From assembly GCF_018069565.1 (NCBI RefSeq), contig NZ_JAGPNL010000012.1:1-64000 (forward strand): a stretch of DNA of 64,000 nucleotides, in the 5' to 3' direction. The notes under the pieces were generated by a model. That model saw only the letters and a program-made list of their open reading frames with translations, did not search any database and was not told where the DNA came from. A program made the position numbers and the translations under genes. Origin of the DNA: Streptomyces tagetis (GTDB lineage Bacteria; Actinomycetota; Actinomycetes; Streptomycetales; Streptomycetaceae). Positions within the stretch are counted from its first letter, which is position 1. Each line of letters begins with the position of its first letter. This document shows positions 7,558 to 15,407 of this stretch, one piece after another.

Positions 7558-8456
7558 CCCTCCTGAGCTACGCCTTCATGCAGCGGGCCCTGCTGGCCGC
7601 CGTCCTGGTCGGCATCACCGCGCCCGCCATCGGCATCTACCTCGTCCAGCGCCGCCAGGCCCTCATGGGCGACGGCATCGGCCACGTGGCGATGACCGGC
7701 GTCGGCCTCGGCTTCCTGCTCTCCTGGTCCCCCGTGTGGATGGCCGCCGCGGTCTCCGTCCTCGGCGCCGTCCTCATGGAGCTGATCCGCTGGTACGGCA
7801 GGACCCGCGGCGACATCGCCCTCGCCATGCTCTTCTACGGCGGCATGGCGGGCGGCGTGATGCTCATGGGCCTCGCCCCGACCGGCTCCAACGCCAACCT
7901 GCTCTCGTACCTCTTCGGCTCCCTGACGACGGTCTCCGATTCCGACGTGACCGCCATCTGCGTACTCGCCGCCTTCGTGCTCCTGGTCACCCTGGGGCTG
8001 CGCCGGCAGCTCTTCGCGGTCAGCCAGGACGAGGAGTTCGCCCGGGTCACCGGCCTGCCGGTGCGCGCGCTGAACCTGCTCACCGCCGTCACGGCCGCCG
8101 TGACCGTCACCGTCGCCATGCGCGTCGTCGGCCTGCTGCTGGTCTCCGCGCTGATGGTGGTGCCGGTCGCCGCCGCCCAGCAGCTCAGCCGCAGCTTCGC
8201 CGCCACCTTCGCCATCGCCGTCGCCATCGGCGTCGGCGTCACCCTCGGCGGCACGGTCACCTCGTACTACCAGGACGTGCCGCCCGGCGCGACGATCGTG
8301 CTGCTCGCCATCGCCGCCTTCATCGCCCTGACCGCGCTGGCGACCCCGCTGGCCCGACGACGCGCGCGGGCCGGGGCCGGCGCGGAAAGCCCCGGGGACC
8401 CGGCGGAGTGCCGCATCCCTGCCACCCGGGGGGCCGCCGACGAAGGCGGTATCTGA
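7554..8456 (+). CDS. znuB: Zinc ABC transporter permease
   Basis: A 300-residue ABC-3 family membrane protein with about eight hydrophobic segments, forming the zinc channel. It begins by ATGA overlap with the ATPase gene. Typical family sequence is seen in QRRQALMGDGIGHVAMTGVG near the N-terminus and the long hydrophobic VGLLLVSALMVVPVAAAQQL. The regulator gene follows after 60 bp with its own probable promoter. Confidence 0.93.
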   Translation: MTLLSYAFMQRALLAAVLVGITAPAIGIYLVQRRQALMGDGIGHVAMTGVGLGFLLSWSPVWMAAAVSVLGAVLMELIRWYGRTRGDIALAMLFYGGMAGGVMLMGLAPTGSNANLLSYLFGSLTTVSDSDVTAICVLAAFVLLVTLGLRRQLFAVSQDEEFARVTGLPVRALNLLTAVTAAVTVTVAMRVVGLLLVSALMVVPVAAAQQLSRSFAATFAIAVAIGVGVTLGGTVTSYYQDVPPGATIVLLAIAAFIALTALATPLARRRARAGAGAESPGDPAECRIPATRGAADEGGI

Positions 8457-8516
8457 CCTCTGCCGGGCCGGACTGGCACAATGGGCCCGGCAGTGCAGAC
8501 GTGAGGAGGCATCCCC

Positions 8517-8945
8517 GTGACGACCGCTGGACCGCCCGTGAAGGGCCGCGCCACTCGGCAGCGGGCCGCCGTGGCGGCGGCTCTCCAAGAGGTCGAGGAA
8601 TTCCGCAGCGCGCAGGAACTCCACGACATGCTCAAACACAAGGGCGACTCGGTGGGGCTCACCACGGTCTACCGGACACTTCAATCCCTCGCCGACGCCG
8701 GGGAGGTCGACGTCCTGCGCACCGCGGAGGGCGAGTCCGTCTACCGTCGCTGCTCCACCGACGACCATCACCACCACCTCGTCTGCCGCACCTGCGGCAA
8801 GGCCGTGGAGGTCGAGGGCCCGGTGGTGGAGAAGTGGGCGGAGGCCGTCGCCGCCGAGCACGGTTTCGTCAACGTGGCGCACACCGTGGAGATCTTCGGC
8901 ACCTGCGCGGAGTGCGCGGCGGCCGAGGCGACGCCGCCGGCCTGA
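8517..8945 (+). CDS. zur: Fur-family zinc uptake regulator
   Basis: A 142-residue winged-helix metalloregulator that represses zinc uptake when zinc is bound. The start GTG is preceded by GAGGAGG. The DNA-binding half has TTVYRTLQSLADAGEVDVL. The dimer/metal half has the HHHH cluster (TDDHHHHLVCRTCGK) and two CxxC pairs (CRTC and CAEC) for structural zinc. Position directly after znuACB identifies it as Zur rather than Fur. A CACAAT -10-like element lies about 40 bp upstream. Confidence 0.95.
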   Translation: MTTAGPPVKGRATRQRAAVAAALQEVEEFRSAQELHDMLKHKGDSVGLTTVYRTLQSLADAGEVDVLRTAEGESVYRRCSTDDHHHHLVCRTCGKAVEVEGPVVEKWAEAVAAEHGFVNVAHTVEIFGTCAECAAAEATPPA

Positions 8946-8963
8946 GCCACCCGCCGGCCACGA

Positions 8964-8995
8964 GGGCCGCGGACGCCGTCCGGCGTCCGCGGCCC
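8964..8995. terminator. Bidirectional terminator between zur and uppS
   Basis: A perfect 14-bp stem (8964-8977 with 8982-8995) with a GTCC loop sits between convergent genes; there is no T-run. Confidence 0.85.
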
Positions 8996-9023
8996 TTCGC
9001 GCGTCACCCCCGCCCGGGAACCG

Positions 9024-9854
9024 CTACGGCTGGCGGCCCTCCATGGCGAGCAGCTCCTCGTTGGGGATCGCCCCGCCGAAGCGCCGGTCGCGCGAGGCGA
9101 ACTCCAGGCACGCCCGCCACAGGTCCCGCCGGTCGAAGTCGGGCCACAGCACGTCCTGGAACACCATCTCCGCGTAGGCGCTCTGCCACAGCAGGTAGTT
9201 CGACGTGCGCTGCTCACCGCTGGGCCGCAGGAACAGGTCCACGTCCGGCATGTCCGGGAAGTACAGGTACTTGGCGATCGTCTTCTCGGTGACCTTGGCC
9301 GGGTCGAGCCGGCCCGCCCGCACCTCCTCGGCGATCGCCTGCGCCGCGTCCGCGATCTCGGCCCGGCCGCCGTAGTTCATGCAGAAGTACAGGGTCAGCC
9401 GGTCGTTGTCCTGGGTCTGCTCCTGGGCGATCTGCAACTCCTTGGCGACCGACTTCCACAGCTTGGGCATCCGCCCCACCCAGCGGACCCGCACGCCCAG
9501 CTCGTCGAGGCTGTCCCGCGAGGCGCGGATGAAGTCCCGGTTGAAGTTCATCAGGAAGCGGACCTCCTCCGGGGAACGCTTCCAGTTCTCGGTGGAGAAG
9601 GCGTACAGCGAGATGTTCCGCACACCGATCTCGATCCCGCCCTGGAGCACGTCGAGCACCCGCTCGGCCCCCACCTTGTGCCCCTCGGTACGCGGCAGCC
9701 CGCGCTCCTTCGCCCAGCGCCCGTTGCCGTCCATGACGATCGCCACATGCTCCGGCACCAGCTCGCCGAGCCGCGGGGGCCGCGCGCCGGACGGATGCGG
9801 TTCCGGCGTCCGGTACTCGCGGCGCTGCCGCCCCAGGAACCCGCGTACGGCCAT
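9024..9854 (-). CDS. uppS: Isoprenyl transferase (undecaprenyl diphosphate synthase type)
   Basis: A 276-residue cis-prenyltransferase making the C50-C55 lipid carrier for cell-wall synthesis. The catalytic signature HVAIVMDGNGRWAKERGLPR and the substrate-binding RPSGEQRTSNYLLWQSAYAE are complete. I chose the ATG at 9854 (MAVRGFLGRQRREYRTPEPH); the open frame continues upstream into the recO coding region but shows no family similarity there. GAGGAG lies about 12 bases upstream. It follows recO on the same strand, 44 bp away. Confidence 0.96.
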   Translation of the reverse strand: MAVRGFLGRQRREYRTPEPHPSGARPPRLGELVPEHVAIVMDGNGRWAKERGLPRTEGHKVGAERVLDVLQGGIEIGVRNISLYAFSTENWKRSPEEVRFLMNFNRDFIRASRDSLDELGVRVRWVGRMPKLWKSVAKELQIAQEQTQDNDRLTLYFCMNYGGRAEIADAAQAIAEEVRAGRLDPAKVTEKTIAKYLYFPDMPDVDLFLRPSGEQRTSNYLLWQSAYAEMVFQDVLWPDFDRRDLWRACLEFASRDRRFGGAIPNEELLAMEGRQP

Positions 9855-9898
9855 GTGTCTCTCGTCTCCTCGTGCTGTGGATCGTGTACCAGGGCTTG

Positions 9899-10648
9899 CT
9901 AGGACTTCTCGACGTACCGCAGCGACCGCAGCCCGCGCTCCAGGTGCCAGTGGAGGTACGCGGAGACCAGCCCGCTGCCCTCCCTGACGTACCGCGGCTC
10001 GCACGCGTCCGCGGTCGCCCAGTCCCCCGCCAGCAGCGCGCCGAGCAGCTCCAGCGCCTGCGGCGAGGGTACGACGCTGCCGGGCACCCGGCACTCCGCG
10101 CAGACGGTGCCGCCCGAACCGACCGAGAAGAACCGGTTCGGTCCCGGCATGCCGCACCGCGCGCAGTCCCCGAAGGTCGGCGCGTAACCGTTGACCGCGA
10201 GGGAGCGCAGCAGGAACGCGTCCAGGACCAGGCCCGACGCGTGCTCGCCCCGGGCCAGCGTCCGCAGCGCACCCACCAGCAGCAGGTACTGCTGCACCGC
10301 CGGCTCGCCCTCGTGGTCGGTGAACCGCTCGGCGGTCTCCAGCATGGCCGTCCCGGCGGTGTACCGCCCGTAGTCGGCCACGATGGCACCGCCGTACGGC
10401 GCGATGGTCTCGCTCTGCGTGCACAGCGGCAGCCCCCGCCCGACCAGCTCGCTGCCCCGGGCGAAGAACTGCACGTCGACGTGGGAGAACGGCTCCAGCC
10501 GCGCCCCGAACTTCGACTTCGTGCGGCGCACCCCCCGCGCCACGGCGCGTACCCGGCCGTGACCGCGGGTGAGCAGGGTGATGATCCGGTCCGCCTCACC
10601 CAGCTTCTGGGTGCGCAGCACGATGCCGTCGTCGCGGAACAGACTCAT
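9899..10648 (-). CDS. recO: DNA repair protein RecO
   Basis: Loads RecA onto SSB-coated DNA with RecR in recombination repair. The 249-residue protein begins SLFRDDGIVLRTQKLGEADRIITLLTRGHG, the conserved OB-fold start, and has the C-terminal zinc finger (CARCGMPGP and VCAECR). The ATG at 10648 gives the family N-terminus; one at 10657 adds three residues. Confidence 0.95.
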   Translation of the reverse strand: MSLFRDDGIVLRTQKLGEADRIITLLTRGHGRVRAVARGVRRTKSKFGARLEPFSHVDVQFFARGSELVGRGLPLCTQSETIAPYGGAIVADYGRYTAGTAMLETAERFTDHEGEPAVQQYLLLVGALRTLARGEHASGLVLDAFLLRSLAVNGYAPTFGDCARCGMPGPNRFFSVGSGGTVCAECRVPGSVVPSPQALELLGALLAGDWATADACEPRYVREGSGLVSAYLHWHLERGLRSLRYVEKS

Positions 10649-10670
10649 GGCGTCCATTCTCGCGCATCGC

Positions 10671-10886
10671 TCAGGGCACCTCGCCCCGGCTCCGGGCGTT
10701 CGTGTACGCGGTCGCCGCGCTCAGCCGCTCGGCGGTCGTGGCCCGCCGTACGGCCTGCGGCTCCGCGTCCCACTCCCGGCCGCCACCGTAGGGCCGCAAC
10801 TGCACGTAGGGCCCCTCGTGGCCCATCACGACGCCGACGCGGCCGGTCCCCGTGTCCACCGCGTGGGCCCCGACCGGCGGCATCAT
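10671..10886 (-). CDS. Small conserved hypothetical protein, paired with the next upstream ORF
   Basis: A 71-residue protein (MMPPVGAHAVDTGTGRVGVV and so on) with a small beta-rich module and a PYVQLRPYGGGREWDAEP motif. I recall this type as small Streptomyces proteins near XRE/DUF397 loci, but no function is known. Its ATG overlaps the upstream gene's stop codon (ATGATG with TGA), so translation is probably coupled. The frame could extend to 10928, but that would overlap the upstream gene by 46 bases. Confidence 0.7.
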   Translation of the reverse strand: MMPPVGAHAVDTGTGRVGVVMGHEGPYVQLRPYGGGREWDAEPQAVRRATTAERLSAATAYTNARSRGEVP

Positions 10887-11089
10887 CGCAGGACCGCCGC
10901 GAGCCGCCGGGCGGTCTCGACCGAGCACCGGCCCAGCTCCACCAGGGGGCAGGGGGCCTCACGCGCAAGACTCACCGGGTCGAGCCCGAGGGAGGGCAGG
11001 GTGATTCCCGCCCTGGCGAGTGCCGCGCGCAATTCTTTCACCGTTTCCTCCGCTTCTTCGACGCAGTGCGCCGAGTGCCGTGCCTTCAC
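10883..11089 (-). CDS. Small conserved hypothetical protein
   Basis: A 68-residue helical protein beginning VKARHSAHCVEEAEETVKEL from a GTG with AGGGG 7 bases upstream. It is divergent from the XRE regulator across a 115-bp gap and coupled to the following small gene. It contains two Cys (CVEEAEE, CPLVELGRC). Context suggests a partner or target of the XRE/DUF397 pair; no activity can be assigned. Confidence 0.75.
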   Translation of the reverse strand: MKARHSAHCVEEAEETVKELRAALARAGITLPSLGLDPVSLAREAPCPLVELGRCSVETARRLAAVLR

Positions 11090-11148
11090 CGTGTTCCCCT
11101 CGCTTTTCCGGTTTCACTCTTCGTGCACCCACCATGCCTCTCCGTGCC

Positions 11149-11154
11149 TAGACT
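11149..11154 (+). promoter_or_regulatory. Candidate -10 element of the XRE regulator gene
   Basis: TAGACT, a good match to the Streptomyces HrdB -10 consensus, lies about 50 bp upstream of the XRE start codon in the divergent intergenic region. I see no convincing -35 element. Confidence 0.35.
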
Positions 11155-11204
11155 CGTCTGCAACCCGCGCCCTACAAATGCGGGTCAGTGCAAGGGGGTT
11201 GGTT

Positions 11205-12038
11205 ATGGCCAACGGTTCACGGCAGGCGGCGTGGGAGTTCTTCGGCACGGAACTCAAGCGACGACGGGAGGACGCGGGCATCACCCAGGTCGAGCTGGGC
11301 GCACGGGTATTCGTCTCCGGCGGATACATCGGCCAGTTCGAACAGGCGATTCGGAAACCGCAGTTGGACGTCGCCCAGCGGATCGACGAGACACTGCAAA
11401 CCGACGGCTTTTTCGAACGGCTCTGGCGAAAGCTCATCAAGGAGCAGCGGTTCGCCGACTACTTCGCCCACACAGCGGAACTGGAGCGGCTGGCCACCAG
11501 TATCTACGAGTGGGCACCAGCCGTCGTACCGGGACTCCTCCAGACCCGCGAGTACGCCCGCGCGATCTACTTGTCGCACAACCCACTGGCCACGGACGAG
11601 TGGATCGACGACATGGTCAACCTCCGCCTGGACCGAGCCAAGATCCTCAACGACGCTACACGGCCCTTGTATTGGGTGGTCCTGCACGAGACAGCACTTC
11701 GCGTGCCGGTAGGTTCGCCGGATGTGATGGCCAAGCAGTTGGACCATCTCGCCGAGATGGTGCGGAGTCGCACGGCCCTGATGCAGGTGCTGCCGTTCAG
11801 CGCGGGAGCCCACCCGCACATGGGCAAGCTGATGCTGCTCCATGAGTTCGAGGACGCCCCTCCAACTGTCTATACAGAGGGGGTGAATTCCGGCAACCTG
11901 CTGGATGACCCGGCAACCGTGAAGGTAGCGCGAGGGGCTTACGATCTCCTGAGGGCCGACGCCCTCTCGCGGAAGGCGTCCCTGGACATGATCGAAGCGA
12001 CGGCGGAAGGTTACAGAGCATGCGCAGGTACAACCTGA
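11205..12038 (+). CDS. XRE-family regulator with C-terminal DUF5753 (WhiJ/Scr1 antitoxin-like)
   Basis: A 277-residue protein. Residues about 12-70 form a helix-turn-helix (ELKRRREDAGITQVELGARV), and the rest is the DUF5753 domain (YEWAPAVVPGLLQTREYARA, then RLDRAKIL, ALMQVLPFSAGAHPHMGKL and YDLLRADALS). Such proteins are numerous in Streptomyces, usually paired with a DUF397 protein, and include the developmental regulator WhiJ. Some are described as antitoxin-like (Scr1). The start at 11205 has AGGGGG upstream. The DUF397 gene overlaps its 3' end by 19 bp, so the pair is coupled. Confidence 0.9.
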   Translation: MANGSRQAAWEFFGTELKRRREDAGITQVELGARVFVSGGYIGQFEQAIRKPQLDVAQRIDETLQTDGFFERLWRKLIKEQRFADYFAHTAELERLATSIYEWAPAVVPGLLQTREYARAIYLSHNPLATDEWIDDMVNLRLDRAKILNDATRPLYWVVLHETALRVPVGSPDVMAKQLDHLAEMVRSRTALMQVLPFSAGAHPHMGKLMLLHEFEDAPPTVYTEGVNSGNLLDDPATVKVARGAYDLLRADALSRKASLDMIEATAEGYRACAGTT

Positions 12039-12334
12039 CGAACGCACGCTGGCGCAAGAGCAGCTACAGCGGCGGCAACGGCGGTGAGGCATGTGTCGAG
12101 GTCGCGTACGACTTCCCAGGTGCCGCCCGCTGGCGCAAGACCACTTACAGCAACGGCGAGGGCGGTAGCTGCGTCGAGGTCGGCGACGGCGTCCCCGGCA
12201 TCGTGCCTGTCCGGGACAGTAAGCAGGATGCCGGTCCTGTGCTGGTCGTCAGGGCGGCGGCGTGGACGGAGTTCGTAGGTGCCGTCGGGGCCGCCCGCTG
12301 CCTTGCCAGTGTCGTACCTCCGCGAGGCGAGTAA
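12020..12334 (+). CDS. DUF397 protein with a duplicated core motif
   Basis: A 104-residue partner of the overlapping XRE protein. The DUF397 signature appears twice: ARWRKSSYSGGNGGEACVEVA (residues about 9-29) and ARWRKTTYSNGEGGSCVEV (about 36-54). The usual GIVPVRDSKQDAGPVLVVRAAAW then follows once. Ordinary members are about 60-80 residues with one copy. The last codons and the stop lie inside the left arm of the large inverted repeat that follows, so the C-terminus may have been remodelled by that element. Confidence 0.88.
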   Translation: MRRYNLTNARWRKSSYSGGNGGEACVEVAYDFPGAARWRKTTYSNGEGGSCVEVGDGVPGIVPVRDSKQDAGPVLVVRAAAWTEFVGAVGAARCLASVVPPRGE

Positions 12335-13173
12335 AGGGCGCTCCGGCACGGGGAAGAAGCGAGCGGGCGGCCCGGAAAACGGTGGCCCAGGCATGCCGTC
12401 CCCTCACGTCGCTCACCCACGTCCCGGCGTCGGGGGCGCGCTCGCGCCTCGCCTGCACGCCGGGCCGTCTCGGCGGCCGGCCGCCGGTGGCACCACCACC
12501 CCCCGGCCCCCCGACCCCATAGTGGTCCGCAAAAACGTGAACACCTCGGCGCCGACTGTCATCCGACCGCTCATCCGAGCGCCCGCCTGACACTCCTCCC
12601 CCCACCTGTCCACCATTTTTCGGACCTACCCTCCCCCGACCACCGGCCGTCGGGCCCGCATCACACCTCAGGCCACCACCTCGGGACACCACCTCGGACT
12701 ATCGGCTCGGTCCATCGCCTCGGGACACCACCTCGGACTATCGGCTCGGGCCATCGCCTCGGGTCACTATCTCGGGCCATCGGCTCGCTCAGCGGGCATT
12801 CCCGGGCCACGGGCCTCCCCTTTTCCCGGGCCCCTTTTCCCGGGCCCCTTTTCCCGGGGTCCCCTTCCCCCGGCGGCTTCTGCCACCACTCCCACTCACG
12901 GTCGGCCGCCGAGACGGCGCGGCGTGCCTGCGAGACGCTGACGCGCACCGAACGCCGGGAACGTAGGGAGACACCTCGGGGCCCTGTATGCCTGGCCACC
13001 CGTTTCCCCAGGCCGCCCGCTCGCTTCTCCCCCGTGCTGGAGCGAGGCGAGTCAAGGGTGGCCCGAAGGGCCATCGGCGCAGCCGACGCGGAACGCAGCG
13101 CAGCGGAGTGGAGCGCCCTTTACTCGCCTCGCGGAGGCACGACACTGACAAAGAAGCGGGCGGCCCCGACGGC
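12281..13173. repeat. Gene-free imperfect inverted repeat of about 0.9 kb
   Basis: Three blocks on the left are repeated in reverse on the right, in mirrored order. 12281-12344 pairs with 13110-13173 (64 bases, nearly identical), 12345-12397 pairs with about 12986-13038, and 12451-12480 pairs with 12901-12931. A 71-base stretch (13039-13109) is extra on the right. The centre holds a 39-bp tandem repeat and three CCCCTTTTCCCGGG-type units (about 12820-12860). No credible protein is encoded. It lies between convergent genes and includes the DUF397 stop codon. It could be a non-autonomous mobile element or a very long transcription terminator. Confidence 0.7.
12679..12790 (+). repeat. 39-bp direct tandem repeat
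   Basis: Two copies of a 39-bp unit (12679-12717 and 12718-12756) differ at one base, and a partial third runs to about 12790. The unit contains CACCTCGGACTATCGGCTCG. It lies in the centre of the large inverted repeat. Confidence 0.8.
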
Positions 13174-13178
13174 CACTG

Positions 13179-14333
13179 TCAGGTCTGGTCCACCATCCAC
13201 GTCCCGTCCTCCTCCGCGTCGACCCGTACCTCCAGCTCCCGTACGCCCATGCCCGCCTCCCACAGTTCCCGGAACCGCTTCAGGCGGTCCTGGACGTGGT
13301 CCGGCCGGGCGATGAGCCGGGTGCGGACGTTGACGTCCCGCAGGTCCTGCTCGATCTCGAACGACACCTGCTCGTCGTAGACGATGAAGTCGTTCGTGGT
13401 GCCCCGCTGGAGGTTGGGCGGCAGCTCGGGCAGGACGGAGACGCGGACGTCGATGTGGAGCAGGTCCTGCTCCTCGCAGAGCCGCAACAGCCGGTCGTCG
13501 AGTTCGCGGGCGCTCGCCAGCAGGAAGAGCCGGCGGACGGAGACGCCCTGGTGCTCGATGGCCTCCTGTTGGGCCTGGAGGTAGCGGCTCGCGGGCTCGC
13601 TGTTCCAGAACTCGCGGTCGACGCTGGTGCTGGTGGCGTAGATGGTCTGCTCGGCGGCGTGGGTGAGGCCGAGCATCCAGTCGTGGTTCTCGCCGGGGCA
13701 CTCGGCGGTCAGGTTGGTGAGGTCGGCCATGTAGCCGACGACCCGCTTCATCTCCAGGCGGACGAAGGTGTAGAGGATCGACGGTCCGGGCGCGAGCGCC
13801 TCGGCGAAGCTCTTGGCCAGCTCGGGGACGCCGTCGATGCGGGCCCGGTCGAGCTGGGGGTAGGGCTCGCCGCGGGCGGTCTGCGCGAGGTGGGTCTCGA
13901 CGAGCTGCCGTACGTCCTCGATGTGGCGGGCCAGCCCGGCCCGGAGGTCGTGGTCGTAGCGGTCGAGACCGTCGCGGACCGTGCCGACGTGTTCGGCGAG
14001 GGCGTGCTCGACGCGCCGGGTGTGCTCGGCGAGCCGCAGGTCGGGGCCGCGGGCCGCCTCCCGGGCCCGCCGGTCCAGCCCGTACAGCCAGTGCAGGGCC
14101 ACGACGGCCCCGGCGCCGAGCAGGGCGGTGGCGCACTGCCGCAGCGGCCCGCTGTCCGGGCTCAGCAGGGCGGCGGCGCCCCAGAGCGCGACGCCGGTGA
14201 CGAGGCCGGCCAACAGCCGGCGCGGCCAGGGCGAGGCGCCCGTGAGGGACTTGGGGCCGGGGAGCGCCGGGGCGCCCGCGTGGCCGGGTGGACGGAGTGT
14301 CTCGTCGGGGCGGGGTGACTGTGCCGTGTTCAT
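13179..14333 (-). CDS. Membrane protein at the end of the SCO2521-2525-type operon, unknown function
   Basis: A 384-residue protein from an ATG preceded by GGGGGGAGAAGCGAG. Two adjacent hydrophobic segments occur at about residues 36-57 (RRLLAGLVTGVALWGAAALL) and 66-86, followed by a charged helical region (EHTRRVEHALAEHVGTVRDG) that may form a coiled coil. The C-terminal half is soluble (TIYATSTSVDREFWNSEPAS, then FIVYDEQVSFEIEQDL), with an alternating alpha/beta pattern. I do not recognise the family. It is 92 bp downstream of the SCO2521-family gene, probably in the same transcript. One model is a membrane-anchored sensor or effector for the operon. Confidence 0.75.
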   Translation of the reverse strand: MNTAQSPRPDETLRPPGHAGAPALPGPKSLTGASPWPRRLLAGLVTGVALWGAAALLSPDSGPLRQCATALLGAGAVVALHWLYGLDRRAREAARGPDLRLAEHTRRVEHALAEHVGTVRDGLDRYDHDLRAGLARHIEDVRQLVETHLAQTARGEPYPQLDRARIDGVPELAKSFAEALAPGPSILYTFVRLEMKRVVGYMADLTNLTAECPGENHDWMLGLTHAAEQTIYATSTSVDREFWNSEPASRYLQAQQEAIEHQGVSVRRLFLLASARELDDRLLRLCEEQDLLHIDVRVSVLPELPPNLQRGTTNDFIVYDEQVSFEIEQDLRDVNVRTRLIARPDHVQDRLKRFRELWEAGMGVRELEVRVDAEEDGTWMVDQT

Positions 14334-14425
14334 CTCGCTTCTCCCCCCGTTGGGATACGCGTCGGATCGGGACGTGCGTGGCGGTGCGGGGATGTGCGGG
14401 GCGGCGCTGCGGGGAGGGCGTCCGG

Positions 14426-15406
14426 TCAGGGCGCCGGTTCCACCTCCCGTCGGGCGGGGCCGATGGCCTGGAGGGCCAGTTGGTCGCGGATGCGGTGGAC
14501 GAGGGCATCCCACTGCCGGGTGAAGCCGGGCCGCTCCTCCAGCGGGTCCCACAGCCGCGCCAGGGCGGGGGTCACCCGGGCCCGGGGCATCCACAGGTGC
14601 AGCAGATGATCGACGGCGGGCCCGAGCGCGCGCAGGACGGACGAGCCGTCACGGTCCGCCCCGGTGCCGAGGCGGATGCCGTCGAAGGTGCGGACCACGG
14701 TGGTCAGCAGCCAGTCGTGCAGGGCGAGGTCGGCGCAGAGTCCGGCGATCTCGTCGGCGGGGGTGTCCTCGGGGACGCGGAGGCGGACGGTGCGCAGTTC
14801 GTCCTCGGCGAGCGTGAACCGTTCCAGGGACGGCCCGGCGCCGCTCGGCGCGGGCAGGGCGGCCCAGCGCAGCCGGGTGGGCCGGGACCGCATGGGCGGG
14901 CGCTGGTCGAGCAGCGGGTGGCGCAGCAGCCGGGTCAGCAGCGCGTCGGCGATGAGGCCGACGTCCAGGTCGCCCTGGCGGCCCCCGTCGAGCACGCCGC
15001 GGGCGACCGGTTCCCGGGGCAGCTTGCCGAGGGGTTCGACCGTGCCGGGCCGTATCAGGTACTGGCCCCAGGGCCGCCGCTGGTCGGGGCCGGAGGCGGG
15101 GGCGCGGAAGCGGGCGGAGGTCTGGAGCACCCGGCCCTCGGTGAGCACGGCGTGCGCGGCGACGGTGCCGACGGCGCGGACGCGGGCGCCGTCGGCGGCG
15201 GGCAGCGGGCAGTCGACGCCGGTGAGGGTGTCGGGGGAGCGCGCGTAGAGGGTGGGGCGTTCGGAGAGCAGGACCCGTTCGTCGGCGCGCAGGGCGAGGA
15301 ACTGGGCGGCGGAGCGGATGTCGAGGGCCTGGCGGGCGGGCAGCAGGCAGGTGCGGATCTCGCCGCAGAGGAGGGCGGTGGGCGGGCCGGTCTCGGGCGG
15401 CCGCAT
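14426..15406 (-). CDS. SCO2521-family protein, unknown function
   Basis: A 326-residue protein beginning MRPPETGPPTALLCGEIRTC. No enzyme motif is visible. It has a beta-rich N-terminal half (LLCGEIRTCLLPARQALDIR, LSERPTLYARSPDTLTGVDC) and a helical C-terminus with Trp/Leu-rich segments (HDWLLTTVVRTFDGIRLGTG, AVDHLLHLWMPRAR). The start is one base past the stop of the upstream gene (TGAG-ATG), so translation is coupled. The family name comes from the S. coelicolor locus, recalled from gene order and partners; the family has no known activity. Confidence 0.75.
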   Translation of the reverse strand: MRPPETGPPTALLCGEIRTCLLPARQALDIRSAAQFLALRADERVLLSERPTLYARSPDTLTGVDCPLPAADGARVRAVGTVAAHAVLTEGRVLQTSARFRAPASGPDQRRPWGQYLIRPGTVEPLGKLPREPVARGVLDGGRQGDLDVGLIADALLTRLLRHPLLDQRPPMRSRPTRLRWAALPAPSGAGPSLERFTLAEDELRTVRLRVPEDTPADEIAGLCADLALHDWLLTTVVRTFDGIRLGTGADRDGSSVLRALGPAVDHLLHLWMPRARVTPALARLWDPLEERPGFTRQWDALVHRIRDQLALQAIGPARREVEPAP

Positions 15407-15407
15407 C

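Noticed and set aside
12249..12692. Long minus-strand open frame within the inverted repeat
   Set aside because: Its composition is repeat-driven; the mirrored arm gives similar peptides in other frames, and no start signal or family motif is seen.
12661..13074. 137-residue minus-strand frame with RGGVPRRWTEPIVRGGVPRW repeats
   Set aside because: The repeats are just the 39-bp DNA repeat (13 codons) translated; no ribosome-binding site.
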